This document shows, piece after piece, positions 26,357 to 35,858 of a stretch of 64,000 nucleotides of DNA (position 1 is the stretch's first letter; each line of letters begins with the position of its first letter). The notes beneath the pieces were generated by a model, which made no database searches, was not told where the DNA came from, and was given only the letters and a program-made list of their open reading frames with translations. Made by a program: the position numbers and the translations under genes. The stretch comes from Pseudomonas putida (GTDB lineage Bacteria; Pseudomonadota; Gammaproteobacteria; Pseudomonadales; Pseudomonadaceae): positions 434,001 to 498,000 of the forward strand of contig NZ_JANHLD010000002.1 in assembly GCF_028682455.1 (NCBI RefSeq), given 5' to 3'.

Positions 26357-27868
26357 ATGAGAAGAAGCTGTTCATCAGCAGCAGATGTGGCCAGCCGGAT
26401 AGCCGATGGCGCGACGTTGGCAATCTGTGGCTCGGGCACGCTGCTGGAACCGGATGCATTGCTGGCCGCCATCGAGGCGTCGTTCCTGGGCACGGGACAT
26501 CCGCGTGATCTCACCCTGGTGCATGCCCTGGGCATTGGCGACGGGCGCGGCAGCGGCCTGGAGCGCCTGGCTCACAAGGGGCTGGTGCGCAAGGTGATCG
26601 GCGGGCACTGGAGCTGGTCGGCGAAAATGCAGGCGCTGGCGCGCAACGACCAGATTCAGGCCTACAGCTTGCCCGCCGGGGTGATCATGAGCTTGATGCG
26701 TGAAATCGGTGCCGGGCGCCCGGGCCTGATTACCCACATCGGCCTGGGGACTTTCGCCGATCCGGCGGTGGCCGGTGGCAAATGCAACGGCAGTGCAACC
26801 GAGGACATCGTCGAGCGGTTGCAGATCGACGGCCGGACCTACCTGCGCTACAAACCGTTCAAGGTGGATGTGGCGATTGTCCGTGGCAGCCTGGCCGACC
26901 CCAGCGCCAACATCAGCCTGTGCCACGAAGCGGCCGATCTTGATGCCTACGCGCTGGCCCTGGCCGCCCACAACAGTGGCGGCAAGGTGTATGCCCAGGT
27001 GCGAGCGCTGAGTGACAGCGCATTCGTGCCGGCGCGCCTGGTGCGTATCCCCGGCGTACTGGTCGATGAAGTGGTCGTGGTAGCGGACCAACGCCAGTGC
27101 GTGGCAGCCGACTATGACCCGGCGATCAGTGGTGAGGCCCGGCCCACCTCAGCGGCCAGCGAACAACCCATGGCCGACGATATCCGCCGCATCATTGCCG
27201 AACGTGCCGCCAACGAGTTCATCCCCGGCATGTCGCTCAACTTCGGCTTCGGCATTCCCGGGGGCATCCCGTCGTTGCTCGCCGAACGCGGGCTGCAGGA
27301 CAGCTACTGGGGCAGCATCGAGCAGGGTATCCATAACGGCCGGATGATGGGCGGCGCGATGTTCGGCGCGGCCTTGTATCCCCAGGCCATCGTCACTTCG
27401 CTCGATCAGTTCGACTTCTACAGTGGCGGCGGTGTCGACCTTGCCTTCCTGGGCATGGGCGAGATGGACGGGCAGGGCAACGTCAACGTCTCGAACCTGG
27501 GCGGCACCCTGGTGGGGCCGGGTGGTTTCATCGACATCACCCAGGGCGCGCGCAAGGTGGTGTTCTGCGGCGCTTTCGAGGCCAAGGGCCTGGACGTGGC
27601 GAAAGTGGGCGACGCCCTGCAGATCGAGCGCCGGGGCGAAGTGCCCAAGCTGGTGGAGCAAGTGCGCCACATTACCTTCAGCGGCCCGCAGGCGCTGCGC
27701 AACGGCCAGGAGGTGCTTTACGTCACCGAGCGCGCGGTGTTTCGCCTGCTACCTGAAGGCATCGAGCTGATCGAGGTCGCCCGTGGCGTGGATATCCAGC
27801 GCGATGTGTTGGAGCGCATGAACTTCACCCCGATCGTGCGCAACGTCGCCGTGGCAGGCCTGGTGTGA
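26357..27868 (+). CDS. Family I acyl-CoA:carboxylate CoA-transferase (propionate CoA-transferase/YdiF-like)
   Basis: A 503-residue protein that contains both alpha and beta CoA-transferase halves fused. The first half has ADGATLAICGSGTLLEP and HIGLGTFADPAVAGGKCN, the second has FIPGMSLNFGFGIPGGIPSLLAERG. The catalytic Glu is Glu322 in SIEQG, matching the position of the active Glu in propionate CoA-transferases. It would move CoA from acetyl-CoA or succinyl-CoA to a carboxylic acid. ATG at 26357 follows GAGGAAAAAACA. It is divergent from the acyl-CoA dehydrogenase operon, with the operator palindrome between them. Confidence 0.85.
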   Translation: MRRSCSSAADVASRIADGATLAICGSGTLLEPDALLAAIEASFLGTGHPRDLTLVHALGIGDGRGSGLERLAHKGLVRKVIGGHWSWSAKMQALARNDQIQAYSLPAGVIMSLMREIGAGRPGLITHIGLGTFADPAVAGGKCNGSATEDIVERLQIDGRTYLRYKPFKVDVAIVRGSLADPSANISLCHEAADLDAYALALAAHNSGGKVYAQVRALSDSAFVPARLVRIPGVLVDEVVVVADQRQCVAADYDPAISGEARPTSAASEQPMADDIRRIIAERAANEFIPGMSLNFGFGIPGGIPSLLAERGLQDSYWGSIEQGIHNGRMMGGAMFGAALYPQAIVTSLDQFDFYSGGGVDLAFLGMGEMDGQGNVNVSNLGGTLVGPGGFIDITQGARKVVFCGAFEAKGLDVAKVGDALQIERRGEVPKLVEQVRHITFSGPQALRNGQEVLYVTERAVFRLLPEGIELIEVARGVDIQRDVLERMNFTPIVRNVAVAGLV

Positions 27869-27927
27869 TCCGGGCCGCCTCTCGCAGCAACCTGGGTGGC
27901 CGTGAGGGGCTGCGCCGGACGCTGCTG

Positions 27928-28584
27928 TCAGTTCGGGCGCAACATGCCGAGAATGGTCTGGACGTTGAAGTCGATCCGCGCCTGCAAGGCCTCGGGCGAC
28001 ATCAGGTCGAAGCCGTAGATGATCTCGCCGGTAAAACGGTTGTTGAGGTAGTAGTAGTTGATGGCGGCGATCGAGATGTTCAGCTGGATAGGGTCGACAC
28101 CCTCGCGAAATACGCCCTGGGCGACGCCGCGAGCGAGGATCTCGGCCACCATCGACACCATCGGGGTGTGCATTTCATGCATTTTTTCCCGGGCGCGCTT
28201 GAGGTGGGCTGCCTTGTGCAGGTTTTCGCTGTTGACCAGGGTCAGGAAGTGCGGGTTCTTCAGGTAGTACTTCCAGGTGAAGGTCACCAATTGGGTGATG
28301 GCCTCGACCGGCTCGAGCTCTTCGAGCCTGAGCTTGCGTTCGGCCTGGCGGATGGCCTGGTAGGCCGACTCCAGCACGGCCTCGAACAGTCCCTCCTTGT
28401 TGCCGAAATACTCGTAGATCATGCGTTTGTTCGACTTGGCGCGCAGCGCGATGCTGTCGATGCGGGCGCCGGCCAGCCCCAGTTTGGCGAATTCGACCTG
28501 GGCGGCATTGAGGATTCTGAGCCGTGTCGCATCGGAATCGCGGGTCGGTCGTGCGGCGGCCTCTTCGGCGGGTTTCCTGGGCAT
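27928..28584 (-). CDS. TetR-family transcriptional regulator
   Basis: A 218-residue repressor-type protein. The N-terminal helix-turn-helix spans about residues 20-65 with ILNAAQVEFAKLGLAGARIDSIALRAKSNKRMIYEYFGNKEGL in several parts, the typical TetR pattern. The C-terminal ligand domain has INYYYLNNRFTGEIIYGFD, as in the TetR_C group found with aromatic and acyl-CoA catabolic genes. The ATG at 28584 precedes PRKPAEEAAARP. It is divergent from the aldehyde dehydrogenase, and the shared region holds a palindrome matching those at 26255 and 32133, so it is the prime candidate regulator of the whole locus. Confidence 0.87.
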   Translation of the reverse strand: MPRKPAEEAAARPTRDSDATRLRILNAAQVEFAKLGLAGARIDSIALRAKSNKRMIYEYFGNKEGLFEAVLESAYQAIRQAERKLRLEELEPVEAITQLVTFTWKYYLKNPHFLTLVNSENLHKAAHLKRAREKMHEMHTPMVSMVAEILARGVAQGVFREGVDPIQLNISIAAINYYYLNNRFTGEIIYGFDLMSPEALQARIDFNVQTILGMLRPN

Positions 28585-28719
28585 GTAAAGCGCTCTCCGG
28601 AGCTTGGGTACTGTTCTTCCTGGCGCAGGGTTCAAAGACCTGCGGCGTTAGGGGCAACGAGCTTAGCCGCGAGGGCATAAGGCTGACAAACAAAGCTTAG
28701 CCCGAGGCTTGTATGTAAA

Positions 28720-28733
28720 CAACCAGTTAGTTA
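28720..28733. promoter_or_regulatory. Candidate TetR operator (CAACCA-GT-TAGTTA)
   Basis: This copy matches the TAACCA-N2-TGGTTA palindrome with one mismatch in each arm. It lies between the divergent TetR gene (start 28584) and the aldehyde dehydrogenase (start about 28815), suiting autoregulation plus control of the catabolic operon. Confidence 0.55.
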
Positions 28734-28814
28734 TACCTGTTGGGCGGTCGGCCACTTCAGCTAGGCATTGCGAGTGGCTGGCCCGAATTGAACGCTGTAC
28801 TGAGGATGTTTTCC

Positions 28815-30323
28815 GTGAACAACAATGACAATACGCCACGCCTTGAGCTGCCCCGGCAGCCGCGCCACTTCGACATGTTCATCGACGGCCAGTGGACCCA
28901 GGGCTCCGCACTCAAGCAGGTGACCCGTTACAGTCCGTCCCATGAAGTGCCGGTCAGCGTCTACCCGTCAGGCGGTGTCGCCGATGTCGAGCAGGCCGTC
29001 AACGCTGCGCGTCAGGCCTTCGACCATGGCCCTTGGGTACGCTCGGGTGCCGCCTTTCGCGCCACCGTTCTGCTGCGCACCGCCGAGCTGATTCGCCAGC
29101 ACAGCGAAGCCCTGGCCCTGTGCGAAACCCTTGAAACCGGCAAGCCGATCAGCCAGTCCCGGGGCGAAGTGCTGGGCGCCGCCGGCATCTGGGAATACGC
29201 CGCAGGCCAGGCGCGCGCGCTCCATGGCGATACCTTCAACAACCTCGGCGACAGCCTGCTTGGCCTGGTGACCCGTGAGCCGGTGGGTGTCGTGGGGCTG
29301 ATCACGCCGTGGAACTTTCCCTTCTTCATCCTCGCCGAGCGCTTGCCGTTCATCCTGGCGTCCGGGTGCACCGTGGTCGCCAAGCCCAGCGAGTTGACCT
29401 CCGGCACCACCCTGATGCTGGCGGGCTTGATGAAAGAAGCCGGCTTGCCTGATGGTGTGCTCAATGTGCTGACCGGCCCGGGTTCGGTGCTGGGCCAGGC
29501 GATCAGCGAGCACGCCGATATCGACATGGTCTCGTTCACCGGCTCCACCGAGGTAGGACGCCTGACCCTGGCGGCGGCTGCCGGCAACATGAAAAAAGTC
29601 GGCCTGGAGCTGGGCGGCAAGAACCCGCAGGTAGTGTTCGCCGATGCCGACCTGGATGCCGCTGCCGATGCCATCGTCTTCGGTATTTGCTTCAACGCCG
29701 GGCAATGCTGCGTCAGCGGCAGTCGGCTGATCGTCCAGCGCGGTGTCGAGCGAGCGCTGACCGACAAGATCTGCGCCTTGCTCGACAAGGTGCGCATCGG
29801 TGACCCGCTGGAGCCCGGCACGCAAGTGGGCTCGATCACCGAAGCCCGTCACCTTGACCGGGTGCTGGGCTACATCGCCCAGGGGCACGAGGAGGGGGCG
29901 CGACTGGTGTACGGAGGCCAACGAATTGCCTCGCCCACCGGCCTGTACCTGCAGCCCACGGTGTTTGCCGATGTATCCGCGCACATGGTGATTGCCCGCG
30001 AAGAGATCTTCGGCCCGGTGCTGACCATCACCGCCTTCGACGATTTCGACCAGGCCATGGCGCTGGCCAACGACACGCCGTTCGGCCTGGCCGCGAGCAT
30101 CTGGAGCCGCGACCTTGAGACATCGCTGCAAGCGATGCGTCGGATCAAGGCCGGACGAGTGTGGGTCAACACCACCATTGCCGGCGGACCGGAATTGCCC
30201 TCCGGTGGTTTCAAGCAGTCGGGCATCGGCCGGGAAACCGGACGCTACGGCGTCGAGGAGTACACTGAGCTGAAGTCTGTGCATGTGCAGATGGGCCCGC
30301 GCACACCTTGGGTCAGCGCCTGA
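28815..30323 (+). CDS. NAD(P)-dependent aldehyde dehydrogenase
   Basis: About 502 residues. Family marks are [22 protein letters not shown], the general-base Glu in LELGGKNPQ, nucleophile Cys in [11 protein letters not shown] and [10 protein letters not shown]. It resembles betaine- and gamma-glutamyl-aldehyde-type dehydrogenases. The start is uncertain: GTG at 28815 has TGAGGA 8 bp upstream, whereas ATG at 28806 would have its purine tract directly adjacent; I prefer the GTG. It is followed 38 bp later by a GMC alcohol oxidoreductase, so the pair can convert a primary alcohol to an acid. Confidence 0.85.
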   Translation: MNNNDNTPRLELPRQPRHFDMFIDGQWTQGSALKQVTRYSPSHEVPVSVYPSGGVADVEQAVNAARQAFDHGPWVRSGAAFRATVLLRTAELIRQHSEALALCETLETGKPISQSRGEVLGAAGIWEYAAGQARALHGDTFNNLGDSLLGLVTREPVGVVGLITPWNFPFFILAERLPFILASGCTVVAKPSELTSGTTLMLAGLMKEAGLPDGVLNVLTGPGSVLGQAISEHADIDMVSFTGSTEVGRLTLAAAAGNMKKVGLELGGKNPQVVFADADLDAAADAIVFGICFNAGQCCVSGSRLIVQRGVERALTDKICALLDKVRIGDPLEPGTQVGSITEARHLDRVLGYIAQGHEEGARLVYGGQRIASPTGLYLQPTVFADVSAHMVIAREEIFGPVLTITAFDDFDQAMALANDTPFGLAASIWSRDLETSLQAMRRIKAGRVWVNTTIAGGPELPSGGFKQSGIGRETGRYGVEEYTELKSVHVQMGPRTPWVSA

Positions 30324-30361
30324 TCGTCGACAGCAGTACAACAAGACTGGAGATAACAAGA

Positions 30362-32014
30362 ATGTACGATTATGTCGTTATCGGCGGTGGTTCCGCCGGT
30401 TGTGTACTGGCGGCGCGCCTGAGCGAACAGGCGGATGTGCGGGTGTTGCTGCTCGAAGCCGGGCCTGCCGATACCAACCCCTATATCCATATGCCCGTGG
30501 GCTTTTTCAAGATGACCGGCGGACCGCTGACCTGGGGCTACGACACCGTGGCCCAGGGCGAGATCAAGAACCGCTCGGTACTTTTCCCCCAAGGCCGGGT
30601 GCTCGGTGGAGGTGGCTCGATCAACGCCATGGTCTATACCCGTGGCAACGCCAAGGACTATGACGACTGGGAACAGGAGGAGGGGTGCCGGGGCTGGTCG
30701 TTCCGCGACGTGCTGCCTTACTTTCGCAAGGCCGAGGACAACGAGCGCCTGTCCAACGAATACCACGGCACCGACGGTCCGCTGGGCGTGTCCGACCTGA
30801 TCAGCGTGAACGAGGTGACCAAGGCGTTCATCCGCTCCGCCCAGGAGGCCGGTATTCCCTACAACACCGACTTCAACGGGGCCCGCCAGGAAGGCTGCGG
30901 TGCCTACCAGGTCACCCAGCGTGGCGGGCGACGCTGCAGCGCTGCGCAGGGTTACCTCAGCAAGATTCGCGGGCGCTCGAACCTGACCATCCAGACCGAT
31001 TGCCTGGTAACGCGCATCCGTGTCGAAGACGGCCAGGCCACTGGCGTGGAGTACGTGCAGGGCAGTGGCTCGCGCGAAGTGCGGTTTGCCGCTGCCGAGC
31101 GGGAGGTGGTGGTTGCAGCCGGGGCCATTGGCTCGCCGAAGATCCTCATGCTTTCGGGGATCGGCCCCGGCGAGGAGCTGACTCGCCTGGGTATCGAGGT
31201 ACAGCAGGACCTGCCTGGGGTCGGGCAGAACCTGCAGGACCATTTCGATATCGACATCGTCTATGAGCTCAAGGGCTCCCAGAGCCTGGACAAGTACGCC
31301 AAGCCGCACATGATGCTGATGGCAGGGCTTGAGTACAAACTGTTCAACAAGGGGCCGGTCACCTCCAATATCGCCGAGGCCGGTGCATTCTGGTACGGCG
31401 ATTCTCGCGCCACGACGCCTGACCTGCAGTTCCACTTCCTGCCGGGTGCCGGGGTGGAGGCGGGGATTGCGCCGGTGCCGTCGGGCTCCGGCTGTACCCT
31501 CAACTCCTACTTTCTGCGCCCCCGCAGCCGAGGCAGTGTGCGCCTGCGCAGTGCCGACCCGTTGCAGCCACCGCTGATCGACCCCAACTACATCAGCGAC
31601 CCCTATGACCTGCATGTTTCGGTCGAGGGGATCAAGCTCAGCCGCGAGATCATGGCCCAGCATTCGCTCAGTCGCTACATCAAGGCCGAGCACTTTCCTG
31701 GCGACAGTGTCCGTACCCAGGCCGATTACGAAGACTACGCCCGGCGCTGCGGGCGCACCGGGTACCACCCGGTGGGCACCTGCAAGATGGGGGTAGACGC
31801 CATGGCGGTGGTCGATCCGCAGTTGCGCGTGCGTGGCGTGCAGCGCTTGCGGGTGGTGGACTCGTCGGTGATGCCGCGCCTGATCAGTTCCAACACCAAC
31901 GCGCCGTCGATAATGATTGCCGAGAAGGGTGCCGACCTGATCCTGGGGCGCAGCCTGGCACCCTCCGAGGTGCAGGCACGAAATGACCTGAGCCCTGTAC
32001 AAAACGCCGTGTGA
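30362..32014 (+). CDS. GMC-family FAD-dependent alcohol oxidoreductase (choline dehydrogenase-like)
   Basis: A 550-residue flavoprotein with the N-terminal dinucleotide fold [20 protein letters not shown] signature 1 is [18 protein letters not shown] and signature 2 is [16 protein letters not shown]. The C-terminal catalytic His is in [12 protein letters not shown], followed by [16 protein letters not shown]. Family members (choline, PEG, aliphatic alcohol dehydrogenases) oxidise primary alcohols to aldehydes with membrane quinone or another acceptor. It sits directly after an aldehyde dehydrogenase and likely supplies its substrate. The ATG at 30362 aligns with the FAD fold. Confidence 0.87.
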   Translation: MYDYVVIGGGSAGCVLAARLSEQADVRVLLLEAGPADTNPYIHMPVGFFKMTGGPLTWGYDTVAQGEIKNRSVLFPQGRVLGGGGSINAMVYTRGNAKDYDDWEQEEGCRGWSFRDVLPYFRKAEDNERLSNEYHGTDGPLGVSDLISVNEVTKAFIRSAQEAGIPYNTDFNGARQEGCGAYQVTQRGGRRCSAAQGYLSKIRGRSNLTIQTDCLVTRIRVEDGQATGVEYVQGSGSREVRFAAAEREVVVAAGAIGSPKILMLSGIGPGEELTRLGIEVQQDLPGVGQNLQDHFDIDIVYELKGSQSLDKYAKPHMMLMAGLEYKLFNKGPVTSNIAEAGAFWYGDSRATTPDLQFHFLPGAGVEAGIAPVPSGSGCTLNSYFLRPRSRGSVRLRSADPLQPPLIDPNYISDPYDLHVSVEGIKLSREIMAQHSLSRYIKAEHFPGDSVRTQADYEDYARRCGRTGYHPVGTCKMGVDAMAVVDPQLRVRGVQRLRVVDSSVMPRLISSNTNAPSIMIAEKGADLILGRSLAPSEVQARNDLSPVQNAV

Positions 32015-32132
32015 CGCCACTGTCCGCGTAGCGCCCAGGTGCGCTGCGCGGCCTCTCCCCAGGCCCCTCGACTGGTTTCCTCAAGCGCCGCAGCGATTAG
32101 TGATTGCATCCTCGCTGCGTTGGATTTATAAA

Positions 32133-32146
32133 TAACTAGTTGGTTA
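32133..32146. promoter_or_regulatory. Candidate TetR operator (TAACTA-GT-TGGTTA)
   Basis: One mismatch to the perfect palindrome at 26255. It sits 52 bp upstream of the ABC substrate-binding protein start, where a repressor would cover a promoter for the transport operon. Confidence 0.6.
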
Positions 32147-32198
32147 CATAAATAACAATAAAGGATCACTCACCCGGTGCGTTGCACCCGGAGGCCGT

Positions 32199-33299
32199 AT
32201 GAATAACAACAATGATCCCGCCCGTTTTCTGGAACTCAGCCGCCGCAAGCTGCTGCTTGGCGCTGCCAGCCTTGCCGGCGCCGGTGCCGTGGCGGCAATG
32301 ATGCCCGGCGTGCTGTGGGCACAGACCACGCTGACGTTCTCCAACTCGTTCCGCTCGCTGACCAACCCCTACCACGCGATCTTCAATCGCGGCGGGGAAG
32401 CGTATGCGGCCAGCCAGAATCTTCCCTACTCGCCCCTGGTGACCGAAGGCAACAGCCAGAAGGGCATCGCCGATATCCGGGCCCTGATCGCCAAGACCGA
32501 GGGCAACCTGGTCCTCAACATCGAACCCAACGATTCGGCCGACGCACGGGCGATCATCGAGCAGTGCGTCAAGGCCGGGGTGTACGTCACCACGGTGTGG
32601 AACAAGCCCGACGACATGCATCCCTGGGACTACAGCCCCTACTGGGTGGCGCACATCTCCGAAGACGGCCAGGCGGTAGGCGAAGCCGTGGCTATCGAAC
32701 TGTTCGAGGCCATGGGTGGCAGCGGCGGTGTAGTCGCCCTGGGCGGCATCCTCAGCAACGTGGCGGCCATTGGCCGGCGCAGCGGCCTGGAGGCTGCGCT
32801 GAAAAAGTACCCGGGTATCACCTTGCTGGATTTCCAGCCTGCCGACTGGAGCGCCAACAAGGCGTTCCCCATCGTGCAGTCCTGGCTGACGCGCTTCAAC
32901 AGCGATATCAAGGGCATCTGGTGCGCCAACGACGACATGGGCATGGGTGCGCTCGAAGCACTACGCGGCGAGGGCCTTGCCGGCTTGATTCCCGTGGTCG
33001 GCATCGACGGTATCGAACAGGCGGTCGAGGCCATCCGCACCGGGGAGTACATCGCCACCACCAGCCTTGATCCGTACTGGCTGGGCAGCATGGGCCTGGC
33101 CCTGGGGCATGCCGCCAAGACCGGTCGTATCGACCCTGCACGCGAGCCTCACGAACACCGTGAGTTCTATGTACGCCCGCAGCTGGTGACCAAGGCGAAC
33201 GTCGAGGCCTTTTACGCCAGCAACTTCAAGTCCACCCCCGTGGTGGACCTGGATGATTTCTGGGGGCGTGTCGCCGGCCCTATTCGCTACACCTCGTAG
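32199..33299 (+). CDS. Sugar ABC transporter periplasmic binding protein (ribose/xylose type)
   Basis: A 366-residue periplasmic binding protein. The N-terminus has a Tat-like signal, SRRKLLLGAASLAGAGAVAA, with cleavage near LWAQ. The type I binding-protein fold follows (LTFSNSFRSLTNPYH, VLNIEPNDSADARAIIEQC, VVALGGILSNVAAIGRRSGLEAAL, IKGIWCANDDMGMGALEAL, VVGIDGIEQAVEAI). This pattern is that of CUT2 systems. GGAGG lies 4-5 bp before the ATG. It starts a four-gene ABC operon preceded by the candidate operator at 32133. Confidence 0.85.
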   Translation: MNNNNDPARFLELSRRKLLLGAASLAGAGAVAAMMPGVLWAQTTLTFSNSFRSLTNPYHAIFNRGGEAYAASQNLPYSPLVTEGNSQKGIADIRALIAKTEGNLVLNIEPNDSADARAIIEQCVKAGVYVTTVWNKPDDMHPWDYSPYWVAHISEDGQAVGEAVAIELFEAMGGSGGVVALGGILSNVAAIGRRSGLEAALKKYPGITLLDFQPADWSANKAFPIVQSWLTRFNSDIKGIWCANDDMGMGALEALRGEGLAGLIPVVGIDGIEQAVEAIRTGEYIATTSLDPYWLGSMGLALGHAAKTGRIDPAREPHEHREFYVRPQLVTKANVEAFYASNFKSTPVVDLDDFWGRVAGPIRYTS

Positions 33300-33387
33300 C
33301 CCAAGCGCCACCGTCATTCGGCGAGCCACGGACGTTCTGCCCGTAGTGCCGAAGCTTTCTCAATGCCTGTTTTCCGGAGTTATCGTC

Positions 33388-34332
33388 ATGGTCCGCCTGC
33401 GACGGTTTTCATCGCTGATTGTCCTGCTGCTCATCGGTTTGCTGATCGGCTCGATCAACAGCAACTTTTTCGACCCGATGAACCTGGTGCGTATCGCCAC
33501 CACCTGCTCGATCCCACTGCTGATGGCACTGGGCGGTATGTTCGTGATCCAGATGGGCAGCATCGACCTGTCCGTGGAAGGGGTGGTCGCGGTTGCGGCC
33601 GTGTGCTTTGCCCTGCTGGTGGGCAACAACCTCAACGCCCACGCCATAGGCCTGTGGGCCTTGCCGGTGGCCATTCTGGTCGGTGCGCTGACCGGCCTGC
33701 TCAACGGCCTGTTGCAGGTCAAACTGCGCATCCCGTCGTTCATGGCCACCCTGGGTGTCGGCTTCGTCGGCATTGGCCTGGCTACCGCGTTGCTGCAGGG
33801 CAATACCGTGCGCGTGCTGGACATGGATGTGCGGGCGATCGCCCTGTACCGCCTGATGGGCCTGCCGCTGTCGGTGTGGATCGTGGTGCTGGCGCTGGGT
33901 GTCGCGCATTTCGTTTCGCGCCATACGGTGCTGGGGCGCCATGCCCTGGCCATTGGCGGCGGTGAAGACCTGGCGCGGCTCAACGGCGTCAACGTGAGCC
34001 GCACGCGCATTGGCATCTTTGCCCTGGCCGGTGCGTTCTATGGCCTGGCTGCCATCCTCGCGGTGGCGCAGTTCGGCCAGGGCCACGCCCTGATTGCCCA
34101 GGGCCAGCTGTTTACCGCCATTACCGCCATCGTGGTGGGCGGGGCATCGCTGGCCGGTGGCAATGGCAGCCCCCTGGGCACGTTGCTGGGGGTACTGATC
34201 GTAGTCGTGGTCAGCAACGGCATGGTCCTGATGGGGGTTGCGCCGTATGTACAGCAAGGTGTGCAGGGCGTGCTGATCATCGCTGCCGTCGCCATCGCCC
34301 TGGACCGTGCCAAAGCACGGGTCGTCAAATAA
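33388..34332 (+). CDS. Sugar ABC transporter permease (RbsC-like)
   Basis: A 314-residue membrane protein with about 8-10 hydrophobic segments. The conserved CUT2 permease features are GGMFVIQMGSIDLSVEGVVA, LKIRIPSF-type LRIPSFMATLGVGFVGIGLA, and AITAIVVGGASLAGGNGSPLGT near the C-terminus. It pairs with a second permease at 35859 to form a heterodimeric channel. GGAG lies 9 bp before the ATG at 33388, which aligns with the first membrane segment. Confidence 0.85.
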   Translation: MVRLRRFSSLIVLLLIGLLIGSINSNFFDPMNLVRIATTCSIPLLMALGGMFVIQMGSIDLSVEGVVAVAAVCFALLVGNNLNAHAIGLWALPVAILVGALTGLLNGLLQVKLRIPSFMATLGVGFVGIGLATALLQGNTVRVLDMDVRAIALYRLMGLPLSVWIVVLALGVAHFVSRHTVLGRHALAIGGGEDLARLNGVNVSRTRIGIFALAGAFYGLAAILAVAQFGQGHALIAQGQLFTAITAIVVGGASLAGGNGSPLGTLLGVLIVVVVSNGMVLMGVAPYVQQGVQGVLIIAAVAIALDRAKARVVK

Positions 34333-34343
34333 GGAGGCCGCCC

Positions 34344-35846
34344 ATGCTCACCCTCAACAATGTCACCAAGCGATTCAATGGCGTTACCGTGCTCAAGGGC
34401 ATCGACCTTGAAGTGCGCAAACACGAAGTGGTCGGCCTGATCGGCGAAAACGGCGCGGGCAAGTCGACGCTGATGAAAATCCTCACCGGCGTCTATCAGC
34501 CCGATGAGGGTCATCTGGAGCTCGATGGCAGCCCCATCGTCCTCGACAGCCCCAGTGGGGCGACTGCACAGGGTATCGCGATGGTTTACCAGGAACAGTC
34601 GATCCTGCCCAACCTGTCGGTGGCGGAAAACCTGTTCATGGGCCGCGAAGACGAGTTCTCCCGCTGGGGCTGGCTGAACTGGAAAAAACTGCACCGGGCG
34701 GCCCGGGTGCAACTGGCCAAGGTCAATCTGGATATCGACCCGGGCATGCTCTGCAGCGAGCTGAGCTTCAGCCAGCGCCAGATGATCGAGCTGGCCAAGG
34801 CGCTTGCGCTGGAGGAGCGCTGCCAGGGCCACCTGGTGATTCTTCTGGACGAGCCCACTTCGGTGCTGGAGCAGCGCGAAATCGACACCTTGTTCCGCCT
34901 GGTGCGCCAGCTCAAGTCCCGTGCCTCGTTCATTTTCGTATCCCACCGGCTGGACGAACTGCTTGAGCTCAGCGACCGGGTATATGTGATGAAGGATGGC
35001 GAAGTGGTTGCCCAGATGCCGGCGGCCGAAGCGTCGAAAGAGCGCCTGCACACCTTGATGGTGGGGCGTTCGCTGCAGGCCGAGTTCTATCGCGAGTCGT
35101 TGCAGCAGTCCTGCCGGGCCGAGGTGGCGATGCAGGTGCGCGGCCTGGCACTGGAAGGCAGTTTTGCGAGCATCGACTTCGACCTGCGCAAAGGTGAAAT
35201 CCTTGGTATTGCCGGGGTGATCGGCTCGGGTCGCGAAGAGCTGTGCCGGGTGCTCGCCGGCCTGCAGGCACGAAGCGAAGGGGAAGTCCGGGTGCACGGC
35301 AAGCGCTTGACCCGCAGTGGGCCGGCTGCGGCCATTCGAGCCGGGATCGGCTACATCCCCCGCGAACGCAAGGTCGAAGGCATCGTTTCGATGCTCAGCG
35401 TGGCACAGAACATGACCCTGGCGCGGATCGGCCAGGTGACGAACTGCGGCCTGCTGGATGAAGGACGCGAACGCACCATCGCCCAGGACTGGATCAAGCG
35501 CCTGAGCATCAAGACACCAGGGCCGGATGCCTTGCTGCTCAACCTCAGCGGCGGCAATCAGCAGAAGGTGGTGCTGGCCAAGTGGCGCAACGCAGGTTCG
35601 ACGATCCTTATTCTGGACCACCCCACCCGCGGCCTGGATGTGGGCGCCAAGGAAGACGTCTACCAGCTGATCCGCGAAATCACCCGCGAGGGCATAGCGG
35701 TGATTCTGACCGCCGACACCCTGGAGGAAATGATCGGCCTGAGCCATCGGATCCTGGTGATGCGCGACGGCGAGGTGGCGCAGTCCTTCGAGTGCCTGCC
35801 GGGTAGCAAGCCGCAGCAGGTCGATCTCATCAAGTACATGGTCTGA
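34344..35846 (+). CDS. Sugar ABC transporter ATP-binding protein, two NBDs (RbsA-like)
   Basis: A 500-residue protein with two nucleotide-binding domains. NBD1 has an intact Walker A, GENGAGKST, a degenerate signature LSFSQRQ and Walker B LVILLDEPTS. NBD2 has the degenerate P-loop GVIGSGREE normal for this family, an intact signature LSGGNQQKV, and Walker B ILILDHPTRGLDVGAK, in which the usual catalytic Glu of DEPTRG is replaced by His. This leaves one canonical ATP site (NBD1 Walker plus NBD2 signature). AAGGAGG precedes the ATG at 34344. Confidence 0.88.
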   Translation: MLTLNNVTKRFNGVTVLKGIDLEVRKHEVVGLIGENGAGKSTLMKILTGVYQPDEGHLELDGSPIVLDSPSGATAQGIAMVYQEQSILPNLSVAENLFMGREDEFSRWGWLNWKKLHRAARVQLAKVNLDIDPGMLCSELSFSQRQMIELAKALALEERCQGHLVILLDEPTSVLEQREIDTLFRLVRQLKSRASFIFVSHRLDELLELSDRVYVMKDGEVVAQMPAAEASKERLHTLMVGRSLQAEFYRESLQQSCRAEVAMQVRGLALEGSFASIDFDLRKGEILGIAGVIGSGREELCRVLAGLQARSEGEVRVHGKRLTRSGPAAAIRAGIGYIPRERKVEGIVSMLSVAQNMTLARIGQVTNCGLLDEGRERTIAQDWIKRLSIKTPGPDALLLNLSGGNQQKVVLAKWRNAGSTILILDHPTRGLDVGAKEDVYQLIREITREGIAVILTADTLEEMIGLSHRILVMRDGEVAQSFECLPGSKPQQVDLIKYMV

Positions 35847-35858
35847 GAGAGCAAATCG

